Part shown: piece by piece, positions 54,395-63,968 of the stretch
How the letters are laid out: each line of letters opens with the position of its first letter
How positions within the stretch are numbered: position 1 is the stretch's first letter
The notes under the pieces: model-generated
Told to the model about the DNA's origin: nothing
Database searches by the model: none
What the model saw: only the letters and a program-made list of their open reading frames with translations
Position numbers and translations under genes: made by a program
NCBI GenBank assembly: GCA_019120335.1
Contig: DWVH01000025.1
Span: 27,876-91,875 of the forward strand
DNA from: Candidatus Enterococcus stercoripullorum
GTDB taxonomy: Bacteria; Bacillota; Bacilli; Lactobacillales; Enterococcaceae
Direction: 5' to 3'
DNA: 64,000 nucleotides

Positions 54395-57300
54395 TTATTT
54401 TTCTTCTTTATTACGACGTTTGAAGAAGGCTAATCCTAAACCTAGACTTGCAAAGATACCACCTAACCAACTTGGTAAGACAGATTGACTACCAGCTTGA
54501 GGTAGGTTACCACGAGTTGTACCTCTAACAGTACCACGTCCAGTAGAAGTACCTTTTACATCACCACGACCAGATAAGCTGCTTGCACGTTTCACAGTTA
54601 CTTTAAGTTTGAAGTCTTTTGTTTTTCCATCTTTTGTGACATGAACAGTAACTTCAAAAGTACGTGAAGTTTCACCAACTTTCCAATCAGTGACTTTTGG
54701 TGTACCAACGATACGATTTTGATCATCTAAGGTTAGACCTTTAAGATTATTTGGTAATTCAAGTGTTACCTTCGTATCTTTATCGACACCTTTAACAATT
54801 GGTTTGGTTTGAACGGCTTTACCATCAGTAACAGTAATACCTTCTGTCGTTAAACCAACACTTAATAAGCCATTAATTTGCGGATGACTATTAGGATCTA
54901 ATGGGTCAGTACCCGCAGTGATTTCTTCTTTATCACTGTAGCCATCACCATCGCTATCTGCCTTGTTAGGATCTGTACCATGAGCTTTTTCGTCACCATC
55001 ACTTAGGCCATCACCATCTGTGTCTGCTTTATTTGGATCCGTGCCGTCTTTGATTTCTTGTCCATCTTTGACGCCATCGCCATCACTATCTGCCTTGTTA
55101 GGATCTGTACCATTCTTGATTTCTTCACCATCAGAGACGCCATCACCATCTGTATCAGGATTCTTAGGATCTGTACCATGGGCTTTTTCTTCCTCATTAC
55201 TTAATCCATCGCCATCTAGATCATTTGGTGTAGACTTAGGATCTAATGGGTCCGAACCAGCATCAATTTCTTCTTTATCAGTGAAACCATCGCCGTCAGT
55301 ATCTGCCTTATTAGGATCAGTTCCGTGTGCCTTTTCTTCACCATCACTTAGGCCATCTCCATCGTTATCTGCCTTAGTTGGATCTGTACCGTCTTTGATT
55401 TCTTGACCATCATTGACACCATCGCCATCAGTATCTGCCTTGTTAGGATCTGTACCATGAGCTTTTTCTTCGCCATCAGTTAGGCCATCACCATCTGTGT
55501 CTGCTTTATTTGGATTCGTGCCGTCTTTGATTTCTTGACCATCATTGACACCATCGCCATCAGTATCTGCCTTGTTAGGATCTGTACTATGAGCTTTTTC
55601 GTCACCATCATTTAGGCCATCACCATCGCTATCTGACTTAGTTGGATCTGTACCATTCTTGATTTCTTCACCATCAGAAACGCCATCACCATCTGTATCA
55701 GGGTTCTTAGGATCTGTACCATGGGCTTTTTCTTCCTCATTACTTAAGCCGTCGCCATCAAGATCATTTGGTGTAGACTTAGGATCATTTGCATCAGAGC
55801 CAGCTTTTTCTTCCTCTTCATCAGAGTAACCATCACCATCTGTATCTTTACCATAAGTTGAGTGACTATTTGGATCTAATGGGTCAGTACCAGCATCAAC
55901 TTCCTCTTTATCAGAGTAGCCATCACCATCTGTATCTTTATTATTTGGATCTGTGGCATGAGCTTTTTCGTCACCATCTGTTAGGCCATCACCATCACTA
56001 TCTGCCTTAGTTGGATCTGTACCATCTTTCACTTCTTGTCCATCTTTCACTCCATCACCATCAGTATCAGGATTTAATGAATCAGTACCTTTTTGCGCTT
56101 CTTCAGTATCAGTTAAACCATCATTATCATCATCTTCATCAGTGATATTTGGTTTAGCATCCCCATCAGTATTACGTAAGATACGTACAGGAACTTCAAA
56201 TGTTTGATCGCCAACTTGAATAATGAATTTCACATCACGAGTTGTGTCGTTCTTATCAGCTTTCCAATCTGTTACTACTGGTGAACCTGTAAGTGTACCA
56301 TCTGTATTCAAGACTAGACCTTTTACGTTAGTTGGACGACTAATAACAGACATCTTACCATTGTGAACTGTTACTGCTTGAACTGGTTTATTAATCATCA
56401 CTTTTTCAACTAACGGTTCGATGATGCTTACAACAGCATTAGGTTTAACTTCCTCTGTTGATTTACTTGGATCTTTTGGTGCTAGATCATTTACATCTAA
56501 TACACCATCATTATCATCATCTGTATCTTTCACATCTGGGATACCGTCACCATCTGTATCACGTAAGATTGTAATTGGTGCAGGCACATTTTGCTTAGTG
56601 CCATCTTTCTTAGTAACTTCGATAGTAACAGTTGTATGACGAACTTCTTCACCTTCTTGCCAGTTGGTTACTTTAGGTGTACCTGTTAAGTTACCATTTT
56701 CGACAGCTAATCCTGTTACACCTTCTTCAAATTTCGCGCCAGTTGTATTTTGGCCTTCTGCTAATTCGATTACCTTCGTACCAGGTTTTACTGCTTGACC
56801 TTCTGTTAATGGATCAATATTTAATGCAGGTGCTACAGCTTCAGGTGCTTTATCTGGTGTTTTAGGATTCTTATCTTCATTATCCAAATAACCATCATTA
56901 TCATCATCTTTATCCGTCTTATCTGCAATACCATCACCATCTGTATCACGCAGAACTGTTAATGGCACGTTAATTGTGTATTCGCGACCATAGCTATCTA
57001 TAATTGTTACAGGAATTTGGAAAGTACGATTTTCTTCAGTTGGTCCCCAATTGCTTACTTTTGGTGTACCAGAAATTTGACCTGTTTGATCAATACTTAC
57101 ACCTGATAGACCTTCAGGAAGTGCACCTTGTTTCACTGGAGAACCATCTTTTGTTTTCATAACATTTGCCGGTGTCATTGGTTTGTTTTCCAAGACTGGT
57201 GCAATAACTGTTGTATCCGCTAAAGTCTTAGGATCTACAATTGACGTTGGTGTCTTACTATCTGGGTCTTTAGCATCAGGAATACCATCATTATCATCAT

Positions 57301-60300
57301 CTGTATCGGTGACATCAGGATTACCATCACCATCCGTATCGCGTTCGATAGTTACAGGAACCTTCACTGTTGAAGAATGTCCATCTTTATCTGTTACGGT
57401 AACTGGAATGGTAATATCTTTCGTTTCTTCGTCACCTTTCCAAGTATCAACTTTTGGTGTACCTGTTAAATTACCATCTTTATCAACCGTTAATCCATTG
57501 ACTTCAGATGAAGTAATCTTATTGCCTTTGTCTGTATCAACTGCTTTAGTGCCCTCTGGAACTTTTTGTCCTTCTATTGCATTTAAGCCGTCTTTCACAG
57601 TGACTGGTACATCAAAGACTGTTGGATTTTTATCATCTTTATCATTGATACCATCGCCGTCAGTATCAGCCTTCTTAGGATCTGTACCGTTCGCAAGTTC
57701 ATCTTGATCAGAGATGCCATCATTATCATCATCGGCATCTTTCACATCTGGTGTACCATCACCATCTGTATCACGTTGAATTGTAACTGGTACTTTTACA
57801 TCAGTCGAACCTTTACCGTCTTCAGAAACCGTTACTGGTATCTTGACTTCACGTTCTTCTTCGTCTTTACCCCAGTCAGTTACTTTAGGTGTACCTGTTA
57901 AGTTACCATTTTCGTCCACGTTCACGCTATTGACACCATCTTTATCTTTAGGTGTTACTGTTGCGCCGTCTTTCTTTTCGATTGCTTTAGTACCTTCAGG
58001 AACTGGTTGACCGTCTGTTACCGCTAAATCATCCACTGGATCGGCTTTGATATCGTATTTAGTAGGATTCTTATCATCTTTATCATTGATACCATCGCCG
58101 TCAGTATCGGCCTTCTTAGGATCTGTACCTTTGTCGGCTTCTTCTGTATCTAGGACACCGTCATTATCATCATCAGCATCTTTCACATCTGGTGTACCGT
58201 CACCATCAGTGTCACGTTGAATGGTTACTGGTACTTCTACATCAGTTGAACCTTTACCGTCTTCAGAAACCGTTACTGGTATCTTGACTTCACGTTCTTC
58301 TTCGTCTTTACCCCAGTCAGTTACTTTAGGTGTACCTGTCAAGTTACCATTTTTGTCCACGTTCACGCCATTGACACCATCTTTATCTTTAGGTGTTACT
58401 GTTGCGCCGTCTTTCTTTTCGATTGCTTTAGTACCTTCAGGAACTGGTTGACCGTCTGTTACCGCTAAATCATCCACTGGATCGGCTTTGACATCATATT
58501 TAGTAGGATTCTTATCGTCCTTATCATTGATGCCATCGCCATCAGTATCGGCCTTCTTAGGATTTGTACCTTTGTCGGCTTCTTCTATATCTGGGATACC
58601 GTCATTATCATCATCAGTATCTTTGATATCTGGTGTACCATCGCCATCTGTATCACGTTGGATTGTTACTGGTACTTCTACATCAGTTGAACCTTTATCG
58701 GCTTCAGAAACCGTTACTGGAATCTTGACTTCACGTTCTTCTTCATCATTGCCCCAGTCAGTTACTTTAGGTGTACCTGTCAAGTTACCATTTTCATCAA
58801 CATTCACACCATTGACACCATCTTTATCTTTAGGTGTTACTGTTGCGCCGTCTTTCTTTTCGATTGCTTTAGTACCTTCAGGAACTGGTTGACCGTCTGT
58901 TACTGCTAAATCATCCACTGGATCAGCTTTGATATCGTATTGCGTTGGATTCTTATCTTCATCATTCTTGATACCATCGCCATCGATATCATCCGGTGTA
59001 GAATCTGGGTTGGTTGGGTCTGAACCATTGTCTTTTTCAGTGTTATCTGAGTAACCATCGCCATCTGTATCACGTTCAATAACCACTGGTACTGTGACTT
59101 CACGCTCTTTACCATCACCTTTAACTGTTACAGGGATTTCAATTGAACGTTCAGTTTCACCATCGTTCCAATCAGTAATAGATGGTGTACCTGCTAAGTT
59201 ACCATTGTTATCAACTGACACACCGTTCACTGGTTTAGAAGTAATAGTTGAACCAGTATCAGTAGTTACAGCTTTTACTGCATCTTCACCAGTTGGCAAG
59301 TCTTGACCATCTGTCGCTTTCAAACCTTCTGTAATATCAGCTCGCAAATCAGGAATAGTTGGATTTGGATCATCTACATCAGGAGTACCATCATTGTCAC
59401 GATCACGTAAAACAAGGACAGGCACGGTAATTTCTTTAGTATGCTCTGTACCTTTGGCATCAGTTACCGTTACTTTTACTGGAATTGAAACAGTTTGTGA
59501 AGTTTCGTCGCCACTCCAAGTAAGATCTTTTGGTGTACCTGTTAAATCACCATTTGCATTAACCATTAAACCATTGGTTTGCATAGCAGTAATCACTGCT
59601 CCTTTATTGGTTTCAACTGCTTTAGTCGCTGTTACTGCTTTGTTTTCAGTAGCTTTTAGCCCATTAACTGGATCGGCTTTGACATCATATTTAGTCGGAT
59701 TCTTATCGTCCTTATCATTGATACCATCGCCATCTGTATCTGGGTTCTTAGGATCTGTACCGTTCGCAAGTTCATCTTGATCAGTGACGCCATCATTATC
59801 ATCATCGGCATCTTTCACATCTGGTGTACCGTCGCCATCTGTATCACGTTGGATTGTTACTGGAACTTCTACATCAGTTGAACCTTTTCCATCTTCAGAA
59901 ACCGTTACTGGAATCTTGACTTCACGTTCTTCTTCGTCTTTACCCCAGTTATCAACAGTTGGTGTACCTGTCAAGTTACCATTTTCGTCCACGTTCACAC
60001 CATTCACACCATTTGGAGCTTTTGACGTAACAGTGGCATCATCATTGATTTCGATTGCCTTCTTATTATCAGGTACTGGTTGTCCTTCTGTTACTGCTAA
60101 ATCATCCACTGGATTGGCTTTGACATCATAAGTAGTCGGATTCTTATCTTCCTTATCATTGATACCATCGCCATCTGTATCGGCCTTCTTAGGATTTGTA
60201 CCGAGTTCTTTTTCTTTTTCATCTGTTAATCCATCATTATCGTCATCTGTATCTGTGATATCTGGTGTACCATCGCCATCTGTGTCGCGTTGGATTGTTA

Positions 60301-63300
60301 CTGGTACTTCTACATCAGTTGAACCTTTACCGGCTTCAGAAACCGTTACTGGAATCTTAACTTCACGTTCTTCTTCGTCTTTACCCCAGTTGTCAACTTT
60401 TGGTGTACCAACTAGGTTACCATTTCCATCGACACTTAGTTCATTCGTTGGAGTTGAAGTAATTGTTGCGCCTGGTGCTGTTGTGATGGCTTTTGTTCCA
60501 TCTTTAATCGGCTTACCATCAATACCTTTTAGACCATTTTCAACTTTCACCTCTGTTTGTACCTGTTTTTGAACTGTAATAGGTACTTGGATGACTTTTT
60601 CTGTACCTTTATCATCAACGATTGTTACTGGAATATTGATGGTACGCTCAGTTTCGTTTTCTTGCCAATCAGAAATCTCTGGTTTACCAGTTACAGTGCC
60701 ATCTGGATTTACCGTTAAGTCGAGACCATTCGCTTTAGCTGCTTCTTTAATTGTAAATGGTTCGTTTACAGTCACAGCTTTTGTATTCGCAGGTACTTCA
60801 GCACGATCTTTCACTTTTGGTGTTTCAAACACATATGGAACATCTCGATAGATTAAAGTATCTGATTTTGGAATAGCTTTTGTTTGATCTTTATCCTTGA
60901 CTTCAACATAAATTGTTTGTCCTACTAAAGTCTTTTGTAACGCATCTGATGGTGTCAATGTAACTGTACCATCTTCATTTACTTTAGTTGTCATTTCTTT
61001 GGCGGCATCGTTTGTAGGCACCCACGCATCGCCTAATTTTTCATAGGTGTATGCTACATCTTTACCAGCAGCATCTTTTGCATGAATAATCATGGCATCA
61101 CGATCTTCATTATTTGCATTTGGATCAATGTTACCAACGATTAAATTCTTATCTTCTTGTTTGATTGATGGTGCTTTTGTAGCTGCTGTTTCTGTTAATA
61201 CATTAGATTTAACTGGTTCTAATTCTTTACCGTTAACTACAGCAGTTGCCACAATCTCATCATTTTCATTTAAAGTAAAGCCATCTGGTACATTTGCGAC
61301 AAATTCAGTTGGGTTCTCAGGATTTGGCACAGCTACTAGCTCTTTGCCATTCACTGTTAATTTCACACTATTTGTGCCTTCTGGTGCTTGGACTTTAATC
61401 TGTTTGCTATTCGTATAAACCGGTTCGATAACAGGTCCTTGTAACATATTTACAGTTACTTCCGCTGGATCATTGCCATTTTGCGCTGCTGAGAAAGTAA
61501 CCGGTGTTTCTTTCTTCACATGACCATCGGCATCAAGTAACTCAGCTGGAATATTTGGAACTTTAGACCAGTCAACGGTGAATTTAGCATCTTCTGTCGT
61601 TACGCCATCTTCACCCACTTTTGTTGAATCAATCGTAATAGCTTCTTTTGGAATGTCAAATTTTTGATCTTTATTATCCCCATAAGTTAAGCTGACTTTG
61701 AAATCTTCTGTCTTCATTCCCGCTGGTACCATACCGGTCATTTTAGACTCAGTATTGTAAATTGCATCAACTTTAGGTGCACTTGATTCACCAATTGTAC
61801 GTTCTGTTGAAATTTCTGGAAGGCTAAATGGACGTGTACCATCTGAGTCTGAGCCATCTTGCCATAAACGTAAATAGACTTTATCCCCTTTTTCAAGCGT
61901 TTCTGAATTTGGAATAGCTACTTTTCGAGTGTCTTCATTTGTAATTAATATTCCGGCACTATCTTTATTTTGGGTACCTGAAGTAATCACCACTTCACGG
62001 CCATCTTTTTTCTTCAATACGACATCTAGCACGCGATTATGCATCTTACTTGTGTTAATTGTAATTTCGCGGTCTCCAGGTTGAATACTGCTATTATCCC
62101 ATACTGGTGGTGCTGTGTTAACCGGTGTACCAAAGAATTTATAATTTTGTTTTCCGTAGCTTGTTGCTTTTGAGGTATATGCAGCACGTGTAACGTTTAA
62201 ATTAGAAAATTCCGCACCATCTTCCTTACCATCTCCATCGGTATCTTTGTTATATGGATTGCTACCAATATATTGTTCGGTTTGATCCATTAAACCATCA
62301 CCATCGGAATCACGAATTTCAAGATAAGCAGACATTAATGAATTTCTGACATATTCATACTGCGAACCATCGGCTGCCGGCATCGCAAACATATCTTCAA
62401 ATTTGAATAATTTACTTGTTGAACGAGTACCATCTGCATTAACCAATAAGTTTGTAGGATTAGTATTTAGATATAACACAATTCTTCCAGGCTGAATATG
62501 GGAATTTGCCTTAGGATCACCTTGACCATATTTATCATATAATTGGAAATACGTATCATGCAATCCTCTGTTCGGACCATCATCAGCGATAAATACGGAT
62601 CGGTTTTGTGAGAATTTATCCGTTAATGATGCCCATCCTGGAGTTTCATCAAACATTTTTGCTGCCGTTCGTGCTTCTTCATAATCCGCTTTATAATTGT
62701 TCAATGCAATTGAATTAGCAGGATCACTGTCCTTAGGATTTGGGTTATTAGATGCCGCAGGGTCGGTTGAAAATACCGCTGGTCCATAACCTTGTCCCTG
62801 CAAAGCTAAGGAATCCCAACCAGTACCATATTTACCTAAACGCATAATTTCTAAACGAGAAACATTTTTCTGAATCACAGGATCAGTCATTAACAAATTA
62901 ACTAACTTATAATCCATCCCCGTATAATCAGGTTCATAAGCTAAGTCAAGAACTATCGCATTATATCGCGGATCATACGAAGCCTGCATCGTTGATTGAT
63001 TCGGGGCAAAATAATGATCTGAACCTTTACCGTTCCATACTTTCGCTAATGGACTAGGATTCTCATCATTCATGGTTAAGGTTAATACATCTCTGATACG
63101 TCCATTATCCATAATATTTCCATAAGGACCATAAGTGACCATTTGAATAAAGTTTTCAACATCTTTGTTTTCATTCAATAATGTTTTAACATCTTTATCA
63201 AACTCAATGTACATACTAACAGAATAGTTTTCTGTATCATCATTAACGAATAAACCTTGGTACGGGTCTTGATAATTATCATACGCCTTTTTTGGAGAAG

Positions 63301-63856
63301 AAGTGTTTTGATCTTTATTAACCATCTTGAACACAAAACTTTCTCCTAATCCAGGGTGTTCAACCTTCTTTGCACGACGATAGAAAAGGCCTTCATATCC
63401 ACTATTCTTATGATCATAAATATAGTTCTTCCCACTCCAAATTTCATATCTGAACTCTGATTTGAATTTAGGTACTTGCTCACCATTTACTGTTTCATAC
63501 TTGATATGAGACTGCAATTCAGGGTTTAATTTGAAAACAAAATAACCTGATTTACCGGGCACACTTGCGAATTCTTCTGTACTTTGCTTAGCTAAATCGA
63601 AATACAGACGATTTCCTTCATATCTCATGTTTAGCAAACCAACATAGTTAAATCCATCATCATGACGCACTGTTTCCTTGAATGTGAACTTATCCACTCC
63701 GCCAGTCGTATCACTAGCTTGTACGTCTTGTGGTGCAACGGCCATTCCCATAGCAACAAACAACATTGCGCCAATTATGTATGAGGCAGCTCCTCCACCT
63801 CCGCGTTTTTTACGCAGTCCATATTTGTAACGCTTTTCTTTTTCCGACTTAAACAT
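54395..63856 (-). CDS. Giant YSIRK/LPQAG-anchored surface protein with Ig-like and calcium-type repeats
   Basis: About 3153 residues. Order: YSIRK-like signal (YGLRKKRGGGGAASYIIG, 12-29; cleavage near Ala47, VQA/SD); N-terminal adhesin-like region (50-510); one DSDGDG/DTDGDG patch (515-550); Ig/fibronectin-like segments (550-1000); 12 Ig-like modules with a GTPKVTDW-like signature, mostly joined by DTDGDG linkers (about 1005-2575); 17 clustered thrombospondin-3-like DGDG repeats (2575-2992); a 13th module (2995-3090); RGD at 3097-3099; LPQAG at 3118-3122, hydrophobic span, tail KRRNKEEK. The frame opens at 63871, but the ATG at 63856 has GGGAGG 8 bases upstream. Probably a sortase-anchored adhesin whose Asp-rich repeats bind calcium. 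Host target unknown. The coding frame is intact over the 9.46 kb. Confidence 0.93.
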   Translation of the reverse strand: MFKSEKEKRYKYGLRKKRGGGGAASYIIGAMLFVAMGMAVAPQDVQASDTTGGVDKFTFKETVRHDDGFNYVGLLNMRYEGNRLYFDLAKQSTEEFASVPGKSGYFVFKLNPELQSHIKYETVNGEQVPKFKSEFRYEIWSGKNYIYDHKNSGYEGLFYRRAKKVEHPGLGESFVFKMVNKDQNTSSPKKAYDNYQDPYQGLFVNDDTENYSVSMYIEFDKDVKTLLNENKDVENFIQMVTYGPYGNIMDNGRIRDVLTLTMNDENPSPLAKVWNGKGSDHYFAPNQSTMQASYDPRYNAIVLDLAYEPDYTGMDYKLVNLLMTDPVIQKNVSRLEIMRLGKYGTGWDSLALQGQGYGPAVFSTDPAASNNPNPKDSDPANSIALNNYKADYEEARTAAKMFDETPGWASLTDKFSQNRSVFIADDGPNRGLHDTYFQLYDKYGQGDPKANSHIQPGRIVLYLNTNPTNLLVNADGTRSTSKLFKFEDMFAMPAADGSQYEYVRNSLMSAYLEIRDSDGDGLMDQTEQYIGSNPYNKDTDGDGKEDGAEFSNLNVTRAAYTSKATSYGKQNYKFFGTPVNTAPPVWDNSSIQPGDREITINTSKMHNRVLDVVLKKKDGREVVITSGTQNKDSAGILITNEDTRKVAIPNSETLEKGDKVYLRLWQDGSDSDGTRPFSLPEISTERTIGESSAPKVDAIYNTESKMTGMVPAGMKTEDFKVSLTYGDNKDQKFDIPKEAITIDSTKVGEDGVTTEDAKFTVDWSKVPNIPAELLDADGHVKKETPVTFSAAQNGNDPAEVTVNMLQGPVIEPVYTNSKQIKVQAPEGTNSVKLTVNGKELVAVPNPENPTEFVANVPDGFTLNENDEIVATAVVNGKELEPVKSNVLTETAATKAPSIKQEDKNLIVGNIDPNANNEDRDAMIIHAKDAAGKDVAYTYEKLGDAWVPTNDAAKEMTTKVNEDGTVTLTPSDALQKTLVGQTIYVEVKDKDQTKAIPKSDTLIYRDVPYVFETPKVKDRAEVPANTKAVTVNEPFTIKEAAKANGLDLTVNPDGTVTGKPEISDWQENETERTINIPVTIVDDKGTEKVIQVPITVQKQVQTEVKVENGLKGIDGKPIKDGTKAITTAPGATITSTPTNELSVDGNGNLVGTPKVDNWGKDEEEREVKIPVTVSEAGKGSTDVEVPVTIQRDTDGDGTPDITDTDDDNDGLTDEKEKELGTNPKKADTDGDGINDKEDKNPTTYDVKANPVDDLAVTEGQPVPDNKKAIEINDDATVTSKAPNGVNGVNVDENGNLTGTPTVDNWGKDEEEREVKIPVTVSEDGKGSTDVEVPVTIQRDTDGDGTPDVKDADDDNDGVTDQDELANGTDPKNPDTDGDGINDKDDKNPTKYDVKADPVNGLKATENKAVTATKAVETNKGAVITAMQTNGLMVNANGDLTGTPKDLTWSGDETSQTVSIPVKVTVTDAKGTEHTKEITVPVLVLRDRDNDGTPDVDDPNPTIPDLRADITEGLKATDGQDLPTGEDAVKAVTTDTGSTITSKPVNGVSVDNNGNLAGTPSITDWNDGETERSIEIPVTVKGDGKEREVTVPVVIERDTDGDGYSDNTEKDNGSDPTNPDSTPDDIDGDGIKNDEDKNPTQYDIKADPVDDLAVTDGQPVPEGTKAIEKKDGATVTPKDKDGVNGVNVDENGNLTGTPKVTDWGNDEEEREVKIPVTVSEADKGSTDVEVPVTIQRDTDGDGTPDIKDTDDDNDGIPDIEEADKGTNPKKADTDGDGINDKDDKNPTKYDVKADPVDDLAVTDGQPVPEGTKAIEKKDGATVTPKDKDGVNGVNVDKNGNLTGTPKVTDWGKDEEEREVKIPVTVSEDGKGSTDVEVPVTIQRDTDGDGTPDVKDADDDNDGVLDTEEADKGTDPKKADTDGDGINDKDDKNPTKYDIKADPVDDLAVTDGQPVPEGTKAIEKKDGATVTPKDKDGVNSVNVDENGNLTGTPKVTDWGKDEEEREVKIPVTVSEDGKGSTDVKVPVTIQRDTDGDGTPDVKDADDDNDGISDQDELANGTDPKKADTDGDGINDKDDKNPTVFDVPVTVKDGLNAIEGQKVPEGTKAVDTDKGNKITSSEVNGLTVDKDGNLTGTPKVDTWKGDEETKDITIPVTVTDKDGHSSTVKVPVTIERDTDGDGNPDVTDTDDDNDGIPDAKDPDSKTPTSIVDPKTLADTTVIAPVLENKPMTPANVMKTKDGSPVKQGALPEGLSGVSIDQTGQISGTPKVSNWGPTEENRTFQIPVTIIDSYGREYTINVPLTVLRDTDGDGIADKTDKDDDNDGYLDNEDKNPKTPDKAPEAVAPALNIDPLTEGQAVKPGTKVIELAEGQNTTGAKFEEGVTGLAVENGNLTGTPKVTNWQEGEEVRHTTVTIEVTKKDGTKQNVPAPITILRDTDGDGIPDVKDTDDDNDGVLDVNDLAPKDPSKSTEEVKPNAVVSIIEPLVEKVMINKPVQAVTVHNGKMSVISRPTNVKGLVLNTDGTLTGSPVVTDWKADKNDTTRDVKFIIQVGDQTFEVPVRILRNTDGDAKPNITDEDDDNDGLTDTEEAQKGTDSLNPDTDGDGVKDGQEVKDGTDPTKADSDGDGLTDGDEKAHATDPNNKDTDGDGYSDKEEVDAGTDPLDPNSHSTYGKDTDGDGYSDEEEEKAGSDANDPKSTPNDLDGDGLSNEEEKAHGTDPKNPDTDGDGVSDGEEIKNGTDPTKSDSDGDGLNDGDEKAHSTDPNKADTDGDGVNDGQEIKDGTNPNKADTDGDGLTDGEEKAHGTDPNKADTDGDGVNDGQEIKDGTDPTKADNDGDGLSDGEEKAHGTDPNKADTDGDGFTDKEEIDAGSDPLDPKSTPNDLDGDGLSNEEEKAHGTDPKNPDTDGDGVSDGEEIKNGTDPNKADSDGDGVKDGQEIKDGTDPNKADTDGDGLSDGDEKAHGTDPNKADSDGDGYSDKEEITAGTDPLDPNSHPQINGLLSVGLTTEGITVTDGKAVQTKPIVKGVDKDTKVTLELPNNLKGLTLDDQNRIVGTPKVTDWKVGETSRTFEVTVHVTKDGKTKDFKLKVTVKRASSLSGRGDVKGTSTGRGTVRGTTRGNLPQAGSQSVLPSWLGGIFASLGLGLAFFKRRNKEEK
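54885..56145 (-). repeat. Tandem 66-bp DGDG (thrombospondin-3-like) repeat block
   Basis: Seventeen consecutive units of about 22 residues with the pattern D-x-DGDG-x-x-D-G-E/Q-E-x-x-x-G-TDP-N/T-K, plus a degenerate leading unit (DEDDDNDGLTD). Many units differ by only a few bases, and one two-unit stretch (PNDLDGDGLSNEEEKAHGTD) occurs twice, showing recent duplication. The DxDGDG Asp residues are the classic calcium ligands of the family. Confidence 0.92.
57617..58939 (-). repeat. Three near-identical 441-bp tandem repeats
   Basis: Each encodes a 147-residue Ig-like module plus DTDGDG linker, beginning YD(I/V)KADPVDDLAVTDGQ. Unit ends: 58939-58499, 58498-58058 and 58057-57617, from matching codons exactly 441 bases apart. 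They differ at few codons. Confidence 0.93.
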
Positions 63857-63939
63857 TACATTTCCTCCCATTTTTATTCATAAATCGCAAGACAAAATAA
63901 GCATAATTAACAATAAAAATTATACTTATTACAAACACC

Positions 63940-63968
63940 ATTTTACCCTTGTCAATAACGCAAGTCAA
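63940..63968 (-). promoter_or_regulatory. Predicted promoter of the giant surface protein gene
   Basis: Minus-strand -35 TTGACT (63963-63968), 17-bp spacer, -10 TAAAAT (63940-63945), leader about 75-80 nt. A second, overlapping TTGACA lies in the spacer. The region upstream continues outside the window. Confidence 0.65.

Noticed and set aside
54885..56145. CRISPR-like regular repetition
   Set aside because: Units lie head to tail with no unique spacers and keep one coding frame; they are protein repeats.
55020..60851. Many long open frames on the plus strand opposite the giant surface gene
   Set aside because: They mirror the Asp/Gly-rich repeats (low-complexity Ser/Pro/Leu reading), have no ribosome sites and share the repeat period.
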